From JBAXTE01 sp038240835 (GTDB lineage: Bacteria > Bacteroidota > Bacteroidia > Bacteroidales > WCHB1-69), in contig JBBRGJ010000047.1 of the NCBI GenBank assembly GCA_038240835.1, positions 1-21,184 of the forward strand: 21,184 bases of DNA. Direction: 5' to 3'. Position numbers and translations under genes: made by a program. Shown here piece by piece: positions 1 to 6,518 of the stretch (the stretch's first letter is position 1; the number at the start of each line of letters is the position of its first letter). The notes under the pieces are model-generated. The model saw nothing but the letters and a program-made list of their open reading frames with translations. It had not been told where the DNA came from and searched no databases.

Positions 1-317
1 AACAGACCATTGTTTCACGTGGCACAAAATATTAAAAATAAGACTTTTGTGAATTCTTTTGTTTCTTTTGTCTACCTAGCAAACTGATAGATAAATTTCT
101 TTTGTGGTTAAAAAAAACAATCACAAAATTTAAATATCACAGCCAAACGCCGGGCACGCCAAAAAACCGCACAATCCGATAAATGCGGGCAACAAAGAAA
201 AAAATAAAGTGATTTTAGATTTACAAATCCATCACCATTTTGTTGATTTTGGGCTGGATAATTCAAACTTCTTAGACAAGTCTGTGATAATTTAGATGTG
301 ATTGTTTATCAAGTTGG
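1..317. other. Gene-free left edge of window
   Basis: AT-rich sequence with no open frame that looks like a gene. The only recognisable content is the 46-bp remnant at 223-268, described separately. The first 220 bases hold A/T runs and a short GC-richer stretch near 150-190, with no clear hairpin or promoter. A neighbouring gene may begin outside the window. Confidence 0.6.
223..268 (-). pseudogene. 3'-end remnant of a membrane-protein gene (copy of 1315-1360)
   Basis: These 46 bases match 1315-1360, inside the 3' end of the membrane-protein gene at 1289-1885, at 43 of 46 positions, in the same orientation and offset by 1092 bp. Read in the parental frame on the minus strand it gives V-stop-IIQPKINKMVMDL-stop, against VWIIQPKINKMVTDLL in the intact gene. 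The Trp codon has become TGA and the frame closes at a TAA covering 221-223. No similarity continues on either side. It is best read as the tail of a lost paralogous copy, or a partial duplication. Together with 1315-1360 it brackets the toxin-antitoxin module. Confidence 0.65.
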
Positions 318-710
318 CTATATTTCCTCAGCAAAACTGACTGAATTTGTTATCACATTGGTTGTATAAGGAGATGTTTGACCGTTTATAATAGACTGAA
401 ATCCTATTACTTCGATCAGTTTTACTCCCAACGCTTTTTCGAGTTTAGAAATTGTTTCGAGCGAAAGATTTTCGTTACCTTTTACAATTTTGTTGACATA
501 TTGAGCCGAAACGCCCATGGTGCGGGCCAACTCTTTCTGACTTATCTTTTGGATTTTGATAGTTTCCAATATTTTTAGGGCAATAAGTTCCGATTTTTCG
601 AGCCAAGACTCATTTTCTTCTCTCCATTGCGCTTTTTTGAGCCAACCCGAAGTTTCGGTGCTCACTAGCTTTTCAAAATTTGTCCTATTCGTTGTTTTCA
701 TAATTTTCAT
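318..710 (-). CDS. XRE-family HTH antitoxin (HigA-like)
   Basis: A 130-residue protein with a Cro/C1-type helix-turn-helix at about residues 46-101 (QKISQKELARTMGVSAQYVNKIVKG). The N-terminal 45 residues are charged and rich in W, K and E. The gene overlaps the 3' end of the upstream gene by 26 bp (685-710), the tight coupling usual for type II toxin-antitoxin pairs. By family knowledge it would neutralise the toxin and repress the shared operon by binding near the promoter; this is inferred. A second Met lies three codons in (699-701), so the true protein may be 127 residues. The toxin-first order is that of HigBA-type modules. It could also be a stand-alone regulator, but the overlap argues against this. 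Confidence 0.8.
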   Translation of the reverse strand: MKIMKTTNRTNFEKLVSTETSGWLKKAQWREENESWLEKSELIALKILETIKIQKISQKELARTMGVSAQYVNKIVKGNENLSLETISKLEKALGVKLIEVIGFQSIINGQTSPYTTNVITNSVSFAEEI

Positions 711-1233
711 GTATCATTTCATGAAAAGAATCACAATCAAAAATATGATTCATTTTCAAAAAGTTTTTGCTTAGTTCCAACTTTTTCAACTCACGTGTGG
801 TATGCGGGCGCTCACCCATTGTTCGAGTTAGCTTTATCGCACCACCAGTAATCAAAAATACATTTTCATCTATTCGTATCGCATACAATCTCAACCACCT
901 TCTTCGTGATTTCTGTTTTGACAATTCAAAGATTCTAAAGTCACTGTTTACAAGATTTTGAAAAATGGAATCTAGTTGGATCGTTTTTGATTCTACAATG
1001 GATAACAATTGTTTTCTAAATTCTCTTGCCTCTTTTTTAGTAGCTCTAATTGCTTCTTTTACATCCATTTGATAATAACCTAAATCGGTTTGATTTTCTT
1101 CAAAAAAACATTCCAAATTTTCTATATCATCCCATTCATCAAAAAGTCTTTCAAGCTCATCAAAATCTTCATCTTGATATTTGACAGCATATAAACATGG
1201 TGCAAAGATAGTCAATATTTTCATGGAAATCAA
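685..1233 (-). CDS. Putative RelE/HigB-like toxin partner of the XRE gene
   Basis: A 182-residue protein. The N-terminal half is acidic (many D and E at residues 20-50) and is followed by a helical segment. The core at about residues 98-153 (RIFELSKQKSRRRWLRLYAIR, then ITGGAIKLTRTMGERPHT) has the basic beta-strand layout expected of RelE/HigB-fold ribonucleases, with several Arg and Lys residues that could contact RNA. The protein is longer than classic HigB (about 90-110 residues) because of its N-terminal extension. Toxin activity is inferred from this core and from the 26-bp overlap with the XRE gene; I do not recognise an exact family. A second Met at codon 4 (1222-1224) is an alternative start. 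A -7-like TAATTTTG lies at 1276-1283, about 45 bp upstream. Confidence 0.6.
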   Translation of the reverse strand: MISMKILTIFAPCLYAVKYQDEDFDELERLFDEWDDIENLECFFEENQTDLGYYQMDVKEAIRATKKEAREFRKQLLSIVESKTIQLDSIFQNLVNSDFRIFELSKQKSRRRWLRLYAIRIDENVFLITGGAIKLTRTMGERPHTTRELKKLELSKNFLKMNHIFDCDSFHEMIHENYENNE

Positions 1234-1275
1234 CTTATGGGTTTATTTATTGAGGTGGTTGTCAAAATAATATCA

Positions 1276-1283
1276 CAAAATTA
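1276..1283 (-). promoter_or_regulatory. Candidate -7 element for the toxin-antitoxin operon
   Basis: The minus strand reads TAATTTTG, matching the Bacteroidota -7 consensus TAnnTTTG. It sits between the end of the membrane-protein gene and the toxin start. No TTTG was found at the right distance for a -33 box. Confidence 0.45.
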
Positions 1284-1288
1284 CATTT

Positions 1289-1885
1289 TTACATTGATTT
1301 ATTCTCTGTTTTTAACAAATCTGTCACCATTTTGTTGATTTTGGGCTGGATAATCCAAACACCCACTGGGTAGAACCAAAGTAGAAAAAATTCGCCGATG
1401 TATTCGCTAAATTCGACTTTTCGTTGAAGCTCTATGGTTTTTAGAGTTCTAGCTACAAAATAAAAATTGTAAACCATACAAAACATGGCAAACAAATGCA
1501 TCGGAAAAATGGCAAGGAATATAAGTGGATTAATGACTACTTCGGACATAAAAAATGACATTTGACTAGTAAAGAATATGAAATAAATCAGCGGAAATAG
1601 TACAAAGAACTTGAAACTTGTAACTTTCATTCTATGTTCTTCGGGAATCAATTTCTGAAGTCCAACCCCGATAGACCAAAACCATCCCAACATTCCTCCT
1701 ATAAGAAAAAATACAATAAACGGCAAAAATATCGTGAAGGAAGGCAACGATAAAAACTCCGAATCCTGTTGGGCTATCATGTTGATTATCACCGCAATTG
1801 TAAATCCAATTTCCAATACCATCGGAATGGCAAACATTAATAGAAAAAGTTGCCAGTGCTTAGCGGTTAAAAATCGGTTGATCAT
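1289..1885 (-). CDS. Small polytopic inner-membrane protein of unknown function
   Basis: A 198-residue protein that is mostly hydrophobic, with about four membrane segments: roughly residues 12-36, 50-72, 94-118 and 122-143. A C-terminal amphipathic segment carries FYPVGVWIIQPKINK. I chose the Met at 1883-1885 over an in-frame start at 1963 because a TACATTTG promoter-like element lies between them (1919-1926) and the hydrophobic protein begins right after it. I know of similar four-helix proteins in Bacteroidota that occur in tandem paralogous copies, which fits the remnant at 223-268. No function can be assigned. Its stop lies 55 bp before the toxin gene, but a candidate promoter between them suggests separate transcription. 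Confidence 0.75.
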   Translation of the reverse strand: MINRFLTAKHWQLFLLMFAIPMVLEIGFTIAVIINMIAQQDSEFLSLPSFTIFLPFIVFFLIGGMLGWFWSIGVGLQKLIPEEHRMKVTSFKFFVLFPLIYFIFFTSQMSFFMSEVVINPLIFLAIFPMHLFAMFCMVYNFYFVARTLKTIELQRKVEFSEYIGEFFLLWFYPVGVWIIQPKINKMVTDLLKTENKSM

Positions 1886-1918
1886 AATGATTGGTTTTTT
1901 TGTTTTTCGAAATTCCTG

Positions 1919-1926
1919 CAAATGTA
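1919..1926 (-). promoter_or_regulatory. Candidate -7 element for the membrane-protein gene
   Basis: The minus strand reads TACATTTG (consensus TAnnTTTG), 33 bp before the chosen start codon. No matching -33 TTTG was seen at the usual spacing. It would lie inside the coding region of the longer alternative frame, so it helps decide the start. Confidence 0.45.
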
Positions 1927-2008
1927 TGAAAAGTTTTTCCTTATTTGAGAAATTCTTATGCAAAATGAAGCCGTGGGATGAAAGAGCTGTTTCGAGTTTT
2001 TTTAAGTT

Positions 2009-2093
2009 GCCCCTTCAGGGCGAAAAGAGTTGTTTGGTTTGTTTCTAACCCAAGGCGTTGCCGTTGGGTTAGAAAAAGCTGCCCATTCAGGGC
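2009..2093. repeat. Triple palindromic intergenic repeat
   Basis: Three hairpins in a row. GCCC-n5-GGGC occurs at 2009-2021 and again at 2081-2093. They flank a 12-bp perfect stem TTTCTAACCCAA (2042-2053) / TTGGGTTAGAAA (2064-2075). Inside the loop of the large stem GGC and GCC can pair too. The outer units share the form GCCC(n)TTCAGGGCG. This layout is typical of dispersed palindromic elements in Bacteroidota genomes; its role is unknown. Confidence 0.7.
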
Positions 2094-2270
2094 GAGCTTA
2101 AAAAGCTTGTTCAAAAAAAAACCCCACGTTGCAAATCGTCGCATTGCGTTTTAAAATGAGATTGTGAAAACAATGTTTTCGTAATCTCGACACGAAGCCA
2201 GACGTATTTTGCACCTGATCACTGTTAACTGATTCCCTGTTAACTGATTCTGCGGTAAAAAAAATACAAT

Positions 2271-2320
2271 TAACCGCAGAGGGCGCAAAGAAAGATAAAA
2301 AGAGAGAGTACGCAGAGCCG
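2271..2320 (+). repeat. CGCAGAG-type dispersed element, copy 1
   Basis: It begins TTAACCGCAGAGGGCGCAAA and ends with AGAGAGAGTACGCAGAGCC. The A-rich middle and CGCAGAG ends match the copies at 2435-2498 and 2511-2574 (opposite orientation) and 13023-13118. Confidence 0.65.
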
Positions 2321-2322
2321 CA

Positions 2323-2344
2323 TCCCGAATTTTTTCAAAATTCG
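2323..2344 (-). repeat. 22-bp hairpin repeat, identical to 10981-11002 in inverse orientation
   Basis: The minus strand reads CGAATTTT-gaa-AAAATTCG plus GGA. Stem arms of 8 bp pair around a 3-nt spacer. The same 22 bases occur exactly at 10981-11002 on the plus strand. Confidence 0.75.
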
Positions 2345-2434
2345 AGGATTCTCGAAAAACAATAAAATCATAGATTTTAGGTTTTTCAGGAATGCGAGTC
2401 TAAAATTCGCGTCGATTAATCGAGTACAAAAAAG

Positions 2435-2574
2435 ACTGCGTTAGCCTCTGCGTTCTCTCTCTTTTTAAAACTTCTCTGCGTTCTCTGCGGTAAAAAAACG
2501 ACAAAAAAAAACTGCTTTAGCCTCTGCGCCCTCATCTTTTGATTTCACTCCGCGTGCTCTGCGGTAAAAAAAAA
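2435..2574 (-). repeat. Two tandem 64-bp CGCAGAG-type elements, copies 2 and 3
   Basis: Units at 2435-2498 and 2511-2574 have a period of 76 bp. Both start ACTGC(G/T)TTAGCCTCTGCG and end CTCTGCGGTAAAAAAA with 64-bp length, while the middle differs. On the minus strand they read CCGCAGAG...CGCAGAGGCTAA. Copy 2 shares a 34-bp block with 13085-13118 with one mismatch. Confidence 0.75.
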
Positions 2575-2580
2575 CCCACA

Positions 2581-2612
2581 AAAAAAAGGATCCCTTTCGG
2601 AATCCTTTTTTT
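2581..2612. terminator. Bidirectional intrinsic terminator after the M2-like peptidase gene
   Basis: Minus strand: AGGATTCC-GAAA-GGGATCCT, an 8-bp stem (one G-T pair) capped by a GAAA tetraloop, flanked by seven A before and seven T after. It lies 18 bp past the stop codon of the peptidase gene. Plus-strand reading gives an equivalent hairpin and T-tract. Confidence 0.85.
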
Positions 2613-2629
2613 AAAATTATTGTTGTAGG

Positions 2630-4327
2630 TTATTTTCCTTCTACAAATTGTTTGGCGTAGTATTTTGGAGTTAGTTTTTCTCCAGTTGCTTTTTCAATCA
2701 TGTCGTTCCAAGTGTATTTTGCACCAGGGAAGAAGACTTTGTCGATGAAATATTTTCCAATTTCTGTATTTCCGGTAAGTTTAAGGGAGTTGATTTCCTC
2801 TGTTTTTAGGATGTTTTTAGCAATGTAGAATGTAAATTGTGATGCTAAAAGTTCGCCCATGTGGTAGTTGTGATAGTAGCAAGGGGAAGTTGCAATGTGT
2901 ATTTTTGAAGCCCAATCGGGTTCGTTTCTTCCTTCAGGTTTTTTCAATAGTTGGTATTTTTCGACCAAGGTCCACCAAAGATTGTTTAAATCTTGATCTG
3001 GGTTTTCGTACAAACCTTTTTCAAAACGATACATCACTTGCGACCAGCGACTGAAAACGATTTGTTGCAAACGTAATTGTTTAAACCCAATTTCAGCAAT
3101 CTCTTTAGCATCTTTTTCGGAAAGACCAATGTTGTCTTGCATCCATTGCGCATTAGTAGATAAACGACCGAAAAACATAGCAATAGCCTCGGTAGTGAAT
3201 GTGTGAGCAGGATTGCGAAGTACGAATGGAAGTCCTTTGCTATCGATAAATTTATCGTAGGCAGCGTGACCGTATTCGTGCAACATGGTACCCATCCAGT
3301 TTTCGTTGTTGCGAACATTACAAAGCACTCTTACGTCGCCTTCGTTATCGATATCGATGCAATAAGCGTGTTGATTTTTGCCTGGTTTTTCGTAAAGATC
3401 GCTGTTTTTGATGATGTCATCCACAGGCAATCCAATACTTTTATAGAAGTTTTCGGTTACTTTTACCACATCTTGTGATTTGTAATATTTGTCGAAATCT
3501 ACGGTGTAAATACGAGGAGCTTCTTGGAAAAAACGATTTTGATAATGCCAAGGTTTAAGGTCTTCTTTTTTCACTTTGTAACGTTTTGCAAAATAGTCAT
3601 CCATTTCGGATTTAAGGGCTACAAATGCATCGCGAGTAAGGTTGTCCAATTCGTCAAAAAGTTTTTCGATCTCTGCTGGATCTTGTTCCGAAAGGTTCAA
3701 ACTCATTTCGTGGTAGTTTTTAAAACCAAGTTTTTTAGCCATTTCGTTGCGCTTTTTCACCAACGCAATGATGTCTTTTTCCACCACTTTTCCAACGGCT
3801 TTATGACCCATCCAAGCAGCTTCCAACTCTTTAGAATCGGTAGAAGATTTCAGCAAAGTTTCTACGTCGTTATCGCTGATTTTTTTTCCTTTTACCTCAG
3901 CTCTAAAGTTAGAATATTTCTGCTCAATCTTGTTTTGCATGGTGTTAATCTCGGTCAACATCGAAGCATCTACTTGATTTCCAAGATACATATTATACAT
4001 TACATCAAGTTGGCGAGCCAATAATTCGTCTTTAATCTCTTTGGAATCTTTGATTTTTTTAAGAATTGCAAAATCCTCTTTGTTGGTATAGATTTCAGTA
4101 AGTTTGTTTTGCAGATCGAGTACTTTTTTAAAATCAGCTTCGTTGCCACTGATGGAAGCATTAAAATAAGCAATATTGGCCTCTTTGTAAAGAGGAGTTA
4201 CAATTGAGTCGTGTTTCGACACCAATTTTTTAAATTGATCAACCATGTTTCCGTTGTTTTTCTTTCCGCAACTTGAGACAACCACAATCATCGCAAGTAC
4301 AGTAATCATTAGTGAACTTTTTTTCAT
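2630..4327 (-). CDS. M2-like (gluzincin) zinc metallopeptidase lipoprotein
   Basis: A 565-residue exported zinc peptidase, probably of the M2 (peptidyl-dipeptidase A, angiotensin-converting-enzyme-like) group. Residues 1-20 form a lipoprotein signal with a lipobox ending VVVSSC, Cys20 being the predicted lipid anchor. The zinc site is HEYGH at 350-354, with Glu380 in FTTEAIAMFFGR as the likely third ligand 26 residues later, as in gluzincins. The C-terminal part carries ATSPCYYHNYHMGELLASQF at about 479-498, typical of the substrate cleft. The length fits M2 homologues of Bacteroidota. It lies 18 bp downstream of the S41 protease gene, so the two are probably co-transcribed, and it ends in a strong terminator. 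M3 or M32 assignment is possible, since HEXGH-E alone does not separate them. The likely role is turnover of short peptides in the periplasm. Confidence 0.8.
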   Translation of the reverse strand: MKKSSLMITVLAMIVVVSSCGKKNNGNMVDQFKKLVSKHDSIVTPLYKEANIAYFNASISGNEADFKKVLDLQNKLTEIYTNKEDFAILKKIKDSKEIKDELLARQLDVMYNMYLGNQVDASMLTEINTMQNKIEQKYSNFRAEVKGKKISDNDVETLLKSSTDSKELEAAWMGHKAVGKVVEKDIIALVKKRNEMAKKLGFKNYHEMSLNLSEQDPAEIEKLFDELDNLTRDAFVALKSEMDDYFAKRYKVKKEDLKPWHYQNRFFQEAPRIYTVDFDKYYKSQDVVKVTENFYKSIGLPVDDIIKNSDLYEKPGKNQHAYCIDIDNEGDVRVLCNVRNNENWMGTMLHEYGHAAYDKFIDSKGLPFVLRNPAHTFTTEAIAMFFGRLSTNAQWMQDNIGLSEKDAKEIAEIGFKQLRLQQIVFSRWSQVMYRFEKGLYENPDQDLNNLWWTLVEKYQLLKKPEGRNEPDWASKIHIATSPCYYHNYHMGELLASQFTFYIAKNILKTEEINSLKLTGNTEIGKYFIDKVFFPGAKYTWNDMIEKATGEKLTPKYYAKQFVEGK

Positions 4328-4345
4328 TTGTTTTTCCTGTTTTTG

Positions 4346-6115
4346 TTATCTACTTATTTTCATCTTTTTGAACCGTTTTTCATCTTGAATTACTTGCACA
4401 GCGCTGATGAATGCATCATCCACTTCCGACCATATTTTATGTCCAGTGGTAAAATCAAACAGATTTCGTGCAAGCAAGAAACTTAATTGTAATTTGGTAA
4501 ATTTCAACGTCTCTGCATTGGTAAAAGCGTTGTTCTTTTTACTATTCTCTTTGTTTACAAACTCATTAAAATTGGCGAAAAATTGTGCAGAATTTGAGGA
4601 GTTAGAAACAGATTCTATCGTATTGAGCGTATTATTTAGGGTATCTTTATTTGCTTTGATGTATGATGTCATCATGTCCGAAAAATTAAACGAGATGGAA
4701 TCGGTTACCCCTTCTTTAACTGCAAATGCATAAAACTCGTTTAAGAAAGACTCTTCAATTTTATATTTGGTGATAAAATCTTCCGCCGTTGGATATTTTT
4801 GTTTCAAGTCTGCACGATTCACATCCAAGTATTGCATGATAAAGTTATTAAAAACACCTTTGCGAAAAAGTTGCGTATAATATTCGTTTAAACGATTGGT
4901 ATCCATTGGGATAAAAATATCGGGCATAATTCCGCCGCCGCCATAAACCACTCTTTTGTTGGGTGTGTAATATTTCAAAGAATCGGGAAACTTAATGCTA
5001 TCGGCACTTAAAAATTCACCATGTTTCATTCGTTTCGAAAAATCCATGTAATAATCGTCCAATCCCTCTTCGTAAGGTTTTTGAATGCATCTTCCGGTTG
5101 GAGTGTGATATCTGGCAGTAGTAAGTCTGATAACGCTTCCATCGTTGAGGGTGAATGGTTTTTGAACCAATCCTTTTCCAAACGAACGGCGACCGATGAT
5201 AATTCCACGATCCCAATCTTGAACCGCTCCCGAAACAATTTCGCTGGCAGACGCCGAACCTTCATCGATAAGAATCACCAAACGACCCGATTCAAAACCA
5301 CCTCTTAAAGTCGCTTTATACCGTACAATCGGAGAAGCCGAACCTTCGGTGTAGACAATTTCTTTGTCGGCAGGCAAAAACTCATCGGCTAAATCGATGG
5401 CAGTTCCCAAATATCCACCGCCGTTTCCACGCAAGTCGAATATCAAATGTTTCATGCCGCTCATTTTAAGCACGGCAAGTGCTGTTTTGAACTCTTCCAT
5501 GGTGGTTTGAGCAAATCGATCTAACTTGATGTATCCAACCTCTGGCGCAACCATATAATAAGCATCGATGCTGTTAATTGGAATTTTATCTCGCTCTATG
5601 GTAAATACAATCGGTGTTGTGTTGGCTCTTCTAAGCATCGAAACGACTACTTTGGTGCCTTTTTTTCCTCTTAGGTGGTCGAATATCCACTTAGTGGTTA
5701 CGTGCTTCCCAACAGCACTGTTGGTGTCAATTTTTATAATTTTATCACCCGCCATCACTCCTACTCTTTCGGCAGGTCCACCATTTATCACATTAGCGAC
5801 CACAATGGTGTCTTTTACAATTTGGAACTGAATTCCCACGCCTTCAAAATTGCCCACCAGCGGTTCGTTGGTGCGCTCCACCTCTTCGGAACTAATATAT
5901 GCCGTGTGAGGATCCAAATCCTTGAGCATCTCAATCACTCCTTTTTCTACATATTTATTCAGGGAAACGGTATCTACATATCCAAATTTGATGAGTTGTA
6001 AAACAGTGGTCATTTTTTCGTTGTACTTGCGATAGTCCTCAGAAGGAGTTTGAGCATTAGCAAAGAAAGAGAATCCAAAAACAATTAAAATAGTAAGTCT
6101 TATGCGTAAATTCAT
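4346..6115 (-). CDS. S41-family C-terminal processing peptidase (CtpA/Prc type)
   Basis: A 589-residue exported serine protease with a PDZ domain. A signal peptide (about residues 1-20, ending ANA-Q) is followed by a helical region, a PDZ domain at about 80-180 (NFEGVGIQFQIV and PAERVGVMAGDKI), and the S41 core. The core has RGNGGGYLGTAIDLADEFL, then the nucleophile motif DEGSASASEI (Ser289), with Lys314 in SFGKGLVQ and Gln318 completing the known Ser-Lys-Gln set; the 25-residue Ser-Lys spacing is that of Prc/CtpB. I chose the Met at 6113-6115 because the signal peptide starts there and a TACCTTTG promoter element lies just upstream; an in-frame start at 6226 would place that promoter inside the gene. 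First gene of an operon with the M2-like peptidase. The likely role is processing of envelope proteins from their C-termini. Confidence 0.93.
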   Translation of the reverse strand: MNLRIRLTILIVFGFSFFANAQTPSEDYRKYNEKMTTVLQLIKFGYVDTVSLNKYVEKGVIEMLKDLDPHTAYISSEEVERTNEPLVGNFEGVGIQFQIVKDTIVVANVINGGPAERVGVMAGDKIIKIDTNSAVGKHVTTKWIFDHLRGKKGTKVVVSMLRRANTTPIVFTIERDKIPINSIDAYYMVAPEVGYIKLDRFAQTTMEEFKTALAVLKMSGMKHLIFDLRGNGGGYLGTAIDLADEFLPADKEIVYTEGSASPIVRYKATLRGGFESGRLVILIDEGSASASEIVSGAVQDWDRGIIIGRRSFGKGLVQKPFTLNDGSVIRLTTARYHTPTGRCIQKPYEEGLDDYYMDFSKRMKHGEFLSADSIKFPDSLKYYTPNKRVVYGGGGIMPDIFIPMDTNRLNEYYTQLFRKGVFNNFIMQYLDVNRADLKQKYPTAEDFITKYKIEESFLNEFYAFAVKEGVTDSISFNFSDMMTSYIKANKDTLNNTLNTIESVSNSSNSAQFFANFNEFVNKENSKKNNAFTNAETLKFTKLQLSFLLARNLFDFTTGHKIWSEVDDAFISAVQVIQDEKRFKKMKISR

Positions 6116-6164
6116 GATCAATAATTTTGAGTTTAAAATAAGTGTTGATTTAATAAAAATCACC

Positions 6165-6172
6165 CAAAGGTA
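6165..6172 (-). promoter_or_regulatory. Candidate -7 element for the S41/M2 peptidase operon
   Basis: The minus strand reads TACCTTTG, matching TAnnTTTG, 49 bp before the chosen start of the S41 gene. No -33 TTTG at 19-21 bp was found. Its position argues against the longer upstream start. Confidence 0.5.
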
Positions 6173-6186
6173 CATAATAATTTGGT

Positions 6187-6237
6187 TGCCACGAATGCAC
6201 GAATAAATTTTTTTGGAAAATGCCACGAATGCACGAA
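6187..6237. repeat. Direct repeat TGCCACGAATGCACGAA x2
   Basis: Two identical 17-bp units at 6187-6203 and 6221-6237, 34 bp apart. The CCACGAAT/GCACGAA form resembles simple intergenic repeats seen in many Bacteroidota genomes. Confidence 0.75.
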
Positions 6238-6290
6238 CGGTCTTCAGGGAATAATACTGCGAATCTAGTTGTTTCTCTTTAGGTAGCCAA

Positions 6291-6337
6291 TCCCAAAAAA
6301 TAAAGATCCAGCAACTGGCGGACTGTTTTTTTCGGGA
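6291..6337. repeat. Terminator-like hairpin repeat, copy 1
   Basis: Outer arms TCCC-AAAAAA and TTTTTTT-CGGGA flank an inner GATCC-n-GGCGGA hairpin. The same layout (GATCC, CAACT, GCGGAC, T-run, CGGGA) occurs at 21142-21184. It could stop transcription in either direction, but it is not adjacent to a stop codon. Confidence 0.6.
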
Positions 6338-6340
6338 GTA

Positions 6341-6430
6341 ACCGCGAAGCGACGATGCGCAAGCGAGTCCAAACGCGAAGCGAGACTCGCTTCGCGCACT
6401 TGACCACTCGGCTACTCAGTCACTCGGCCA
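6341..6430. repeat. GCGAAGCGAG palindromic element with CACTCGGC tail, copy 1
   Basis: It contains GCGACGATGCGCAAGCGAGT, then a palindrome at 6374-6396 whose 11-bp arms (CGCGAAGCGAG / CTCGCTTCGCG) flank a single A, then GCACTTG and a CCACTCGGCTACTCAGTCAC tail with repeated ACTC units. The first 55 bp recur at about 13148-13200, and the CGCGAAGCGAGAC core recurs at about 10951-10963. Confidence 0.7.
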
Positions 6431-6464
6431 CTTCTTCATACATCCACCTCCTCCAAAAATAGCC

Positions 6465-6498
6465 AAAAAAAAAGACCCTCCGAAGAAGATCTTTTTTT
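6465..6498 (-). terminator. Intrinsic terminator of the OmpA/TPR lipoprotein gene
   Basis: Minus strand: AGATCTTC-TTCG-GAGGGTCT, an 8-bp stem with two G-T pairs and a TTCG tetraloop, followed by a run of T and preceded by seven A. It starts about 26 bp after the stop codon. The A-tract makes it work on both strands. Confidence 0.85.
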
Positions 6499-6518
6499 GT
6501 ATATATCAAAAAGTATAA

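Larger units (their letters stand above)
1886..2629. other. Repeat-rich intergenic region
   Basis: A 744-bp gap with no convincing gene. From left to right it holds the membrane-gene promoter element, a triple palindromic repeat (2009-2093), a hairpin GAAAAC-aat-GTTTTC at 2160-2185, two TGTTAACTGATT units near 2221-2250, an inverted pair CTGCGGT/ACCGCAG (2250-2279), four CGCAGAG-type elements or fragments, and a bidirectional terminator (2581-2612). An open frame of about 62 codons on the minus strand (1956-2144) runs across the palindromes and looks like a by-product of the repeat. Confidence 0.7.
6116..6518. other. Intergenic region of stacked repeats and terminators
   Basis: No gene. It holds the S41 operon promoter element, two TGCCACGAATGCACGAA copies (6187-6203 and 6221-6237), a terminator-like hairpin repeat (6291-6337), a palindromic GCGAAGCGAG element (6341-6430) and the terminator of the OmpA/TPR lipoprotein gene (6465-6498). 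Confidence 0.75.

Noticed and set aside
1956..2144. Minus-strand 62-codon frame ending over the palindromic repeats
   Set aside because: Its residues (ALNGQLF..., FALKGQL...) are translations of the two GCCC...GGGC hairpins and the large stem, so it is a repeat by-product.
2435..2574. Possible CRISPR array because of regularly spaced similar units
   Set aside because: Only two units, 64 bp long with divergent centres, no cas genes and no constant short repeat with unique spacers.
6116..6226. N-terminal 37-residue extension of the S41 protease
   Set aside because: It would place a hydrophobic stretch before a proper signal peptide and bury a TACCTTTG promoter element inside the gene.
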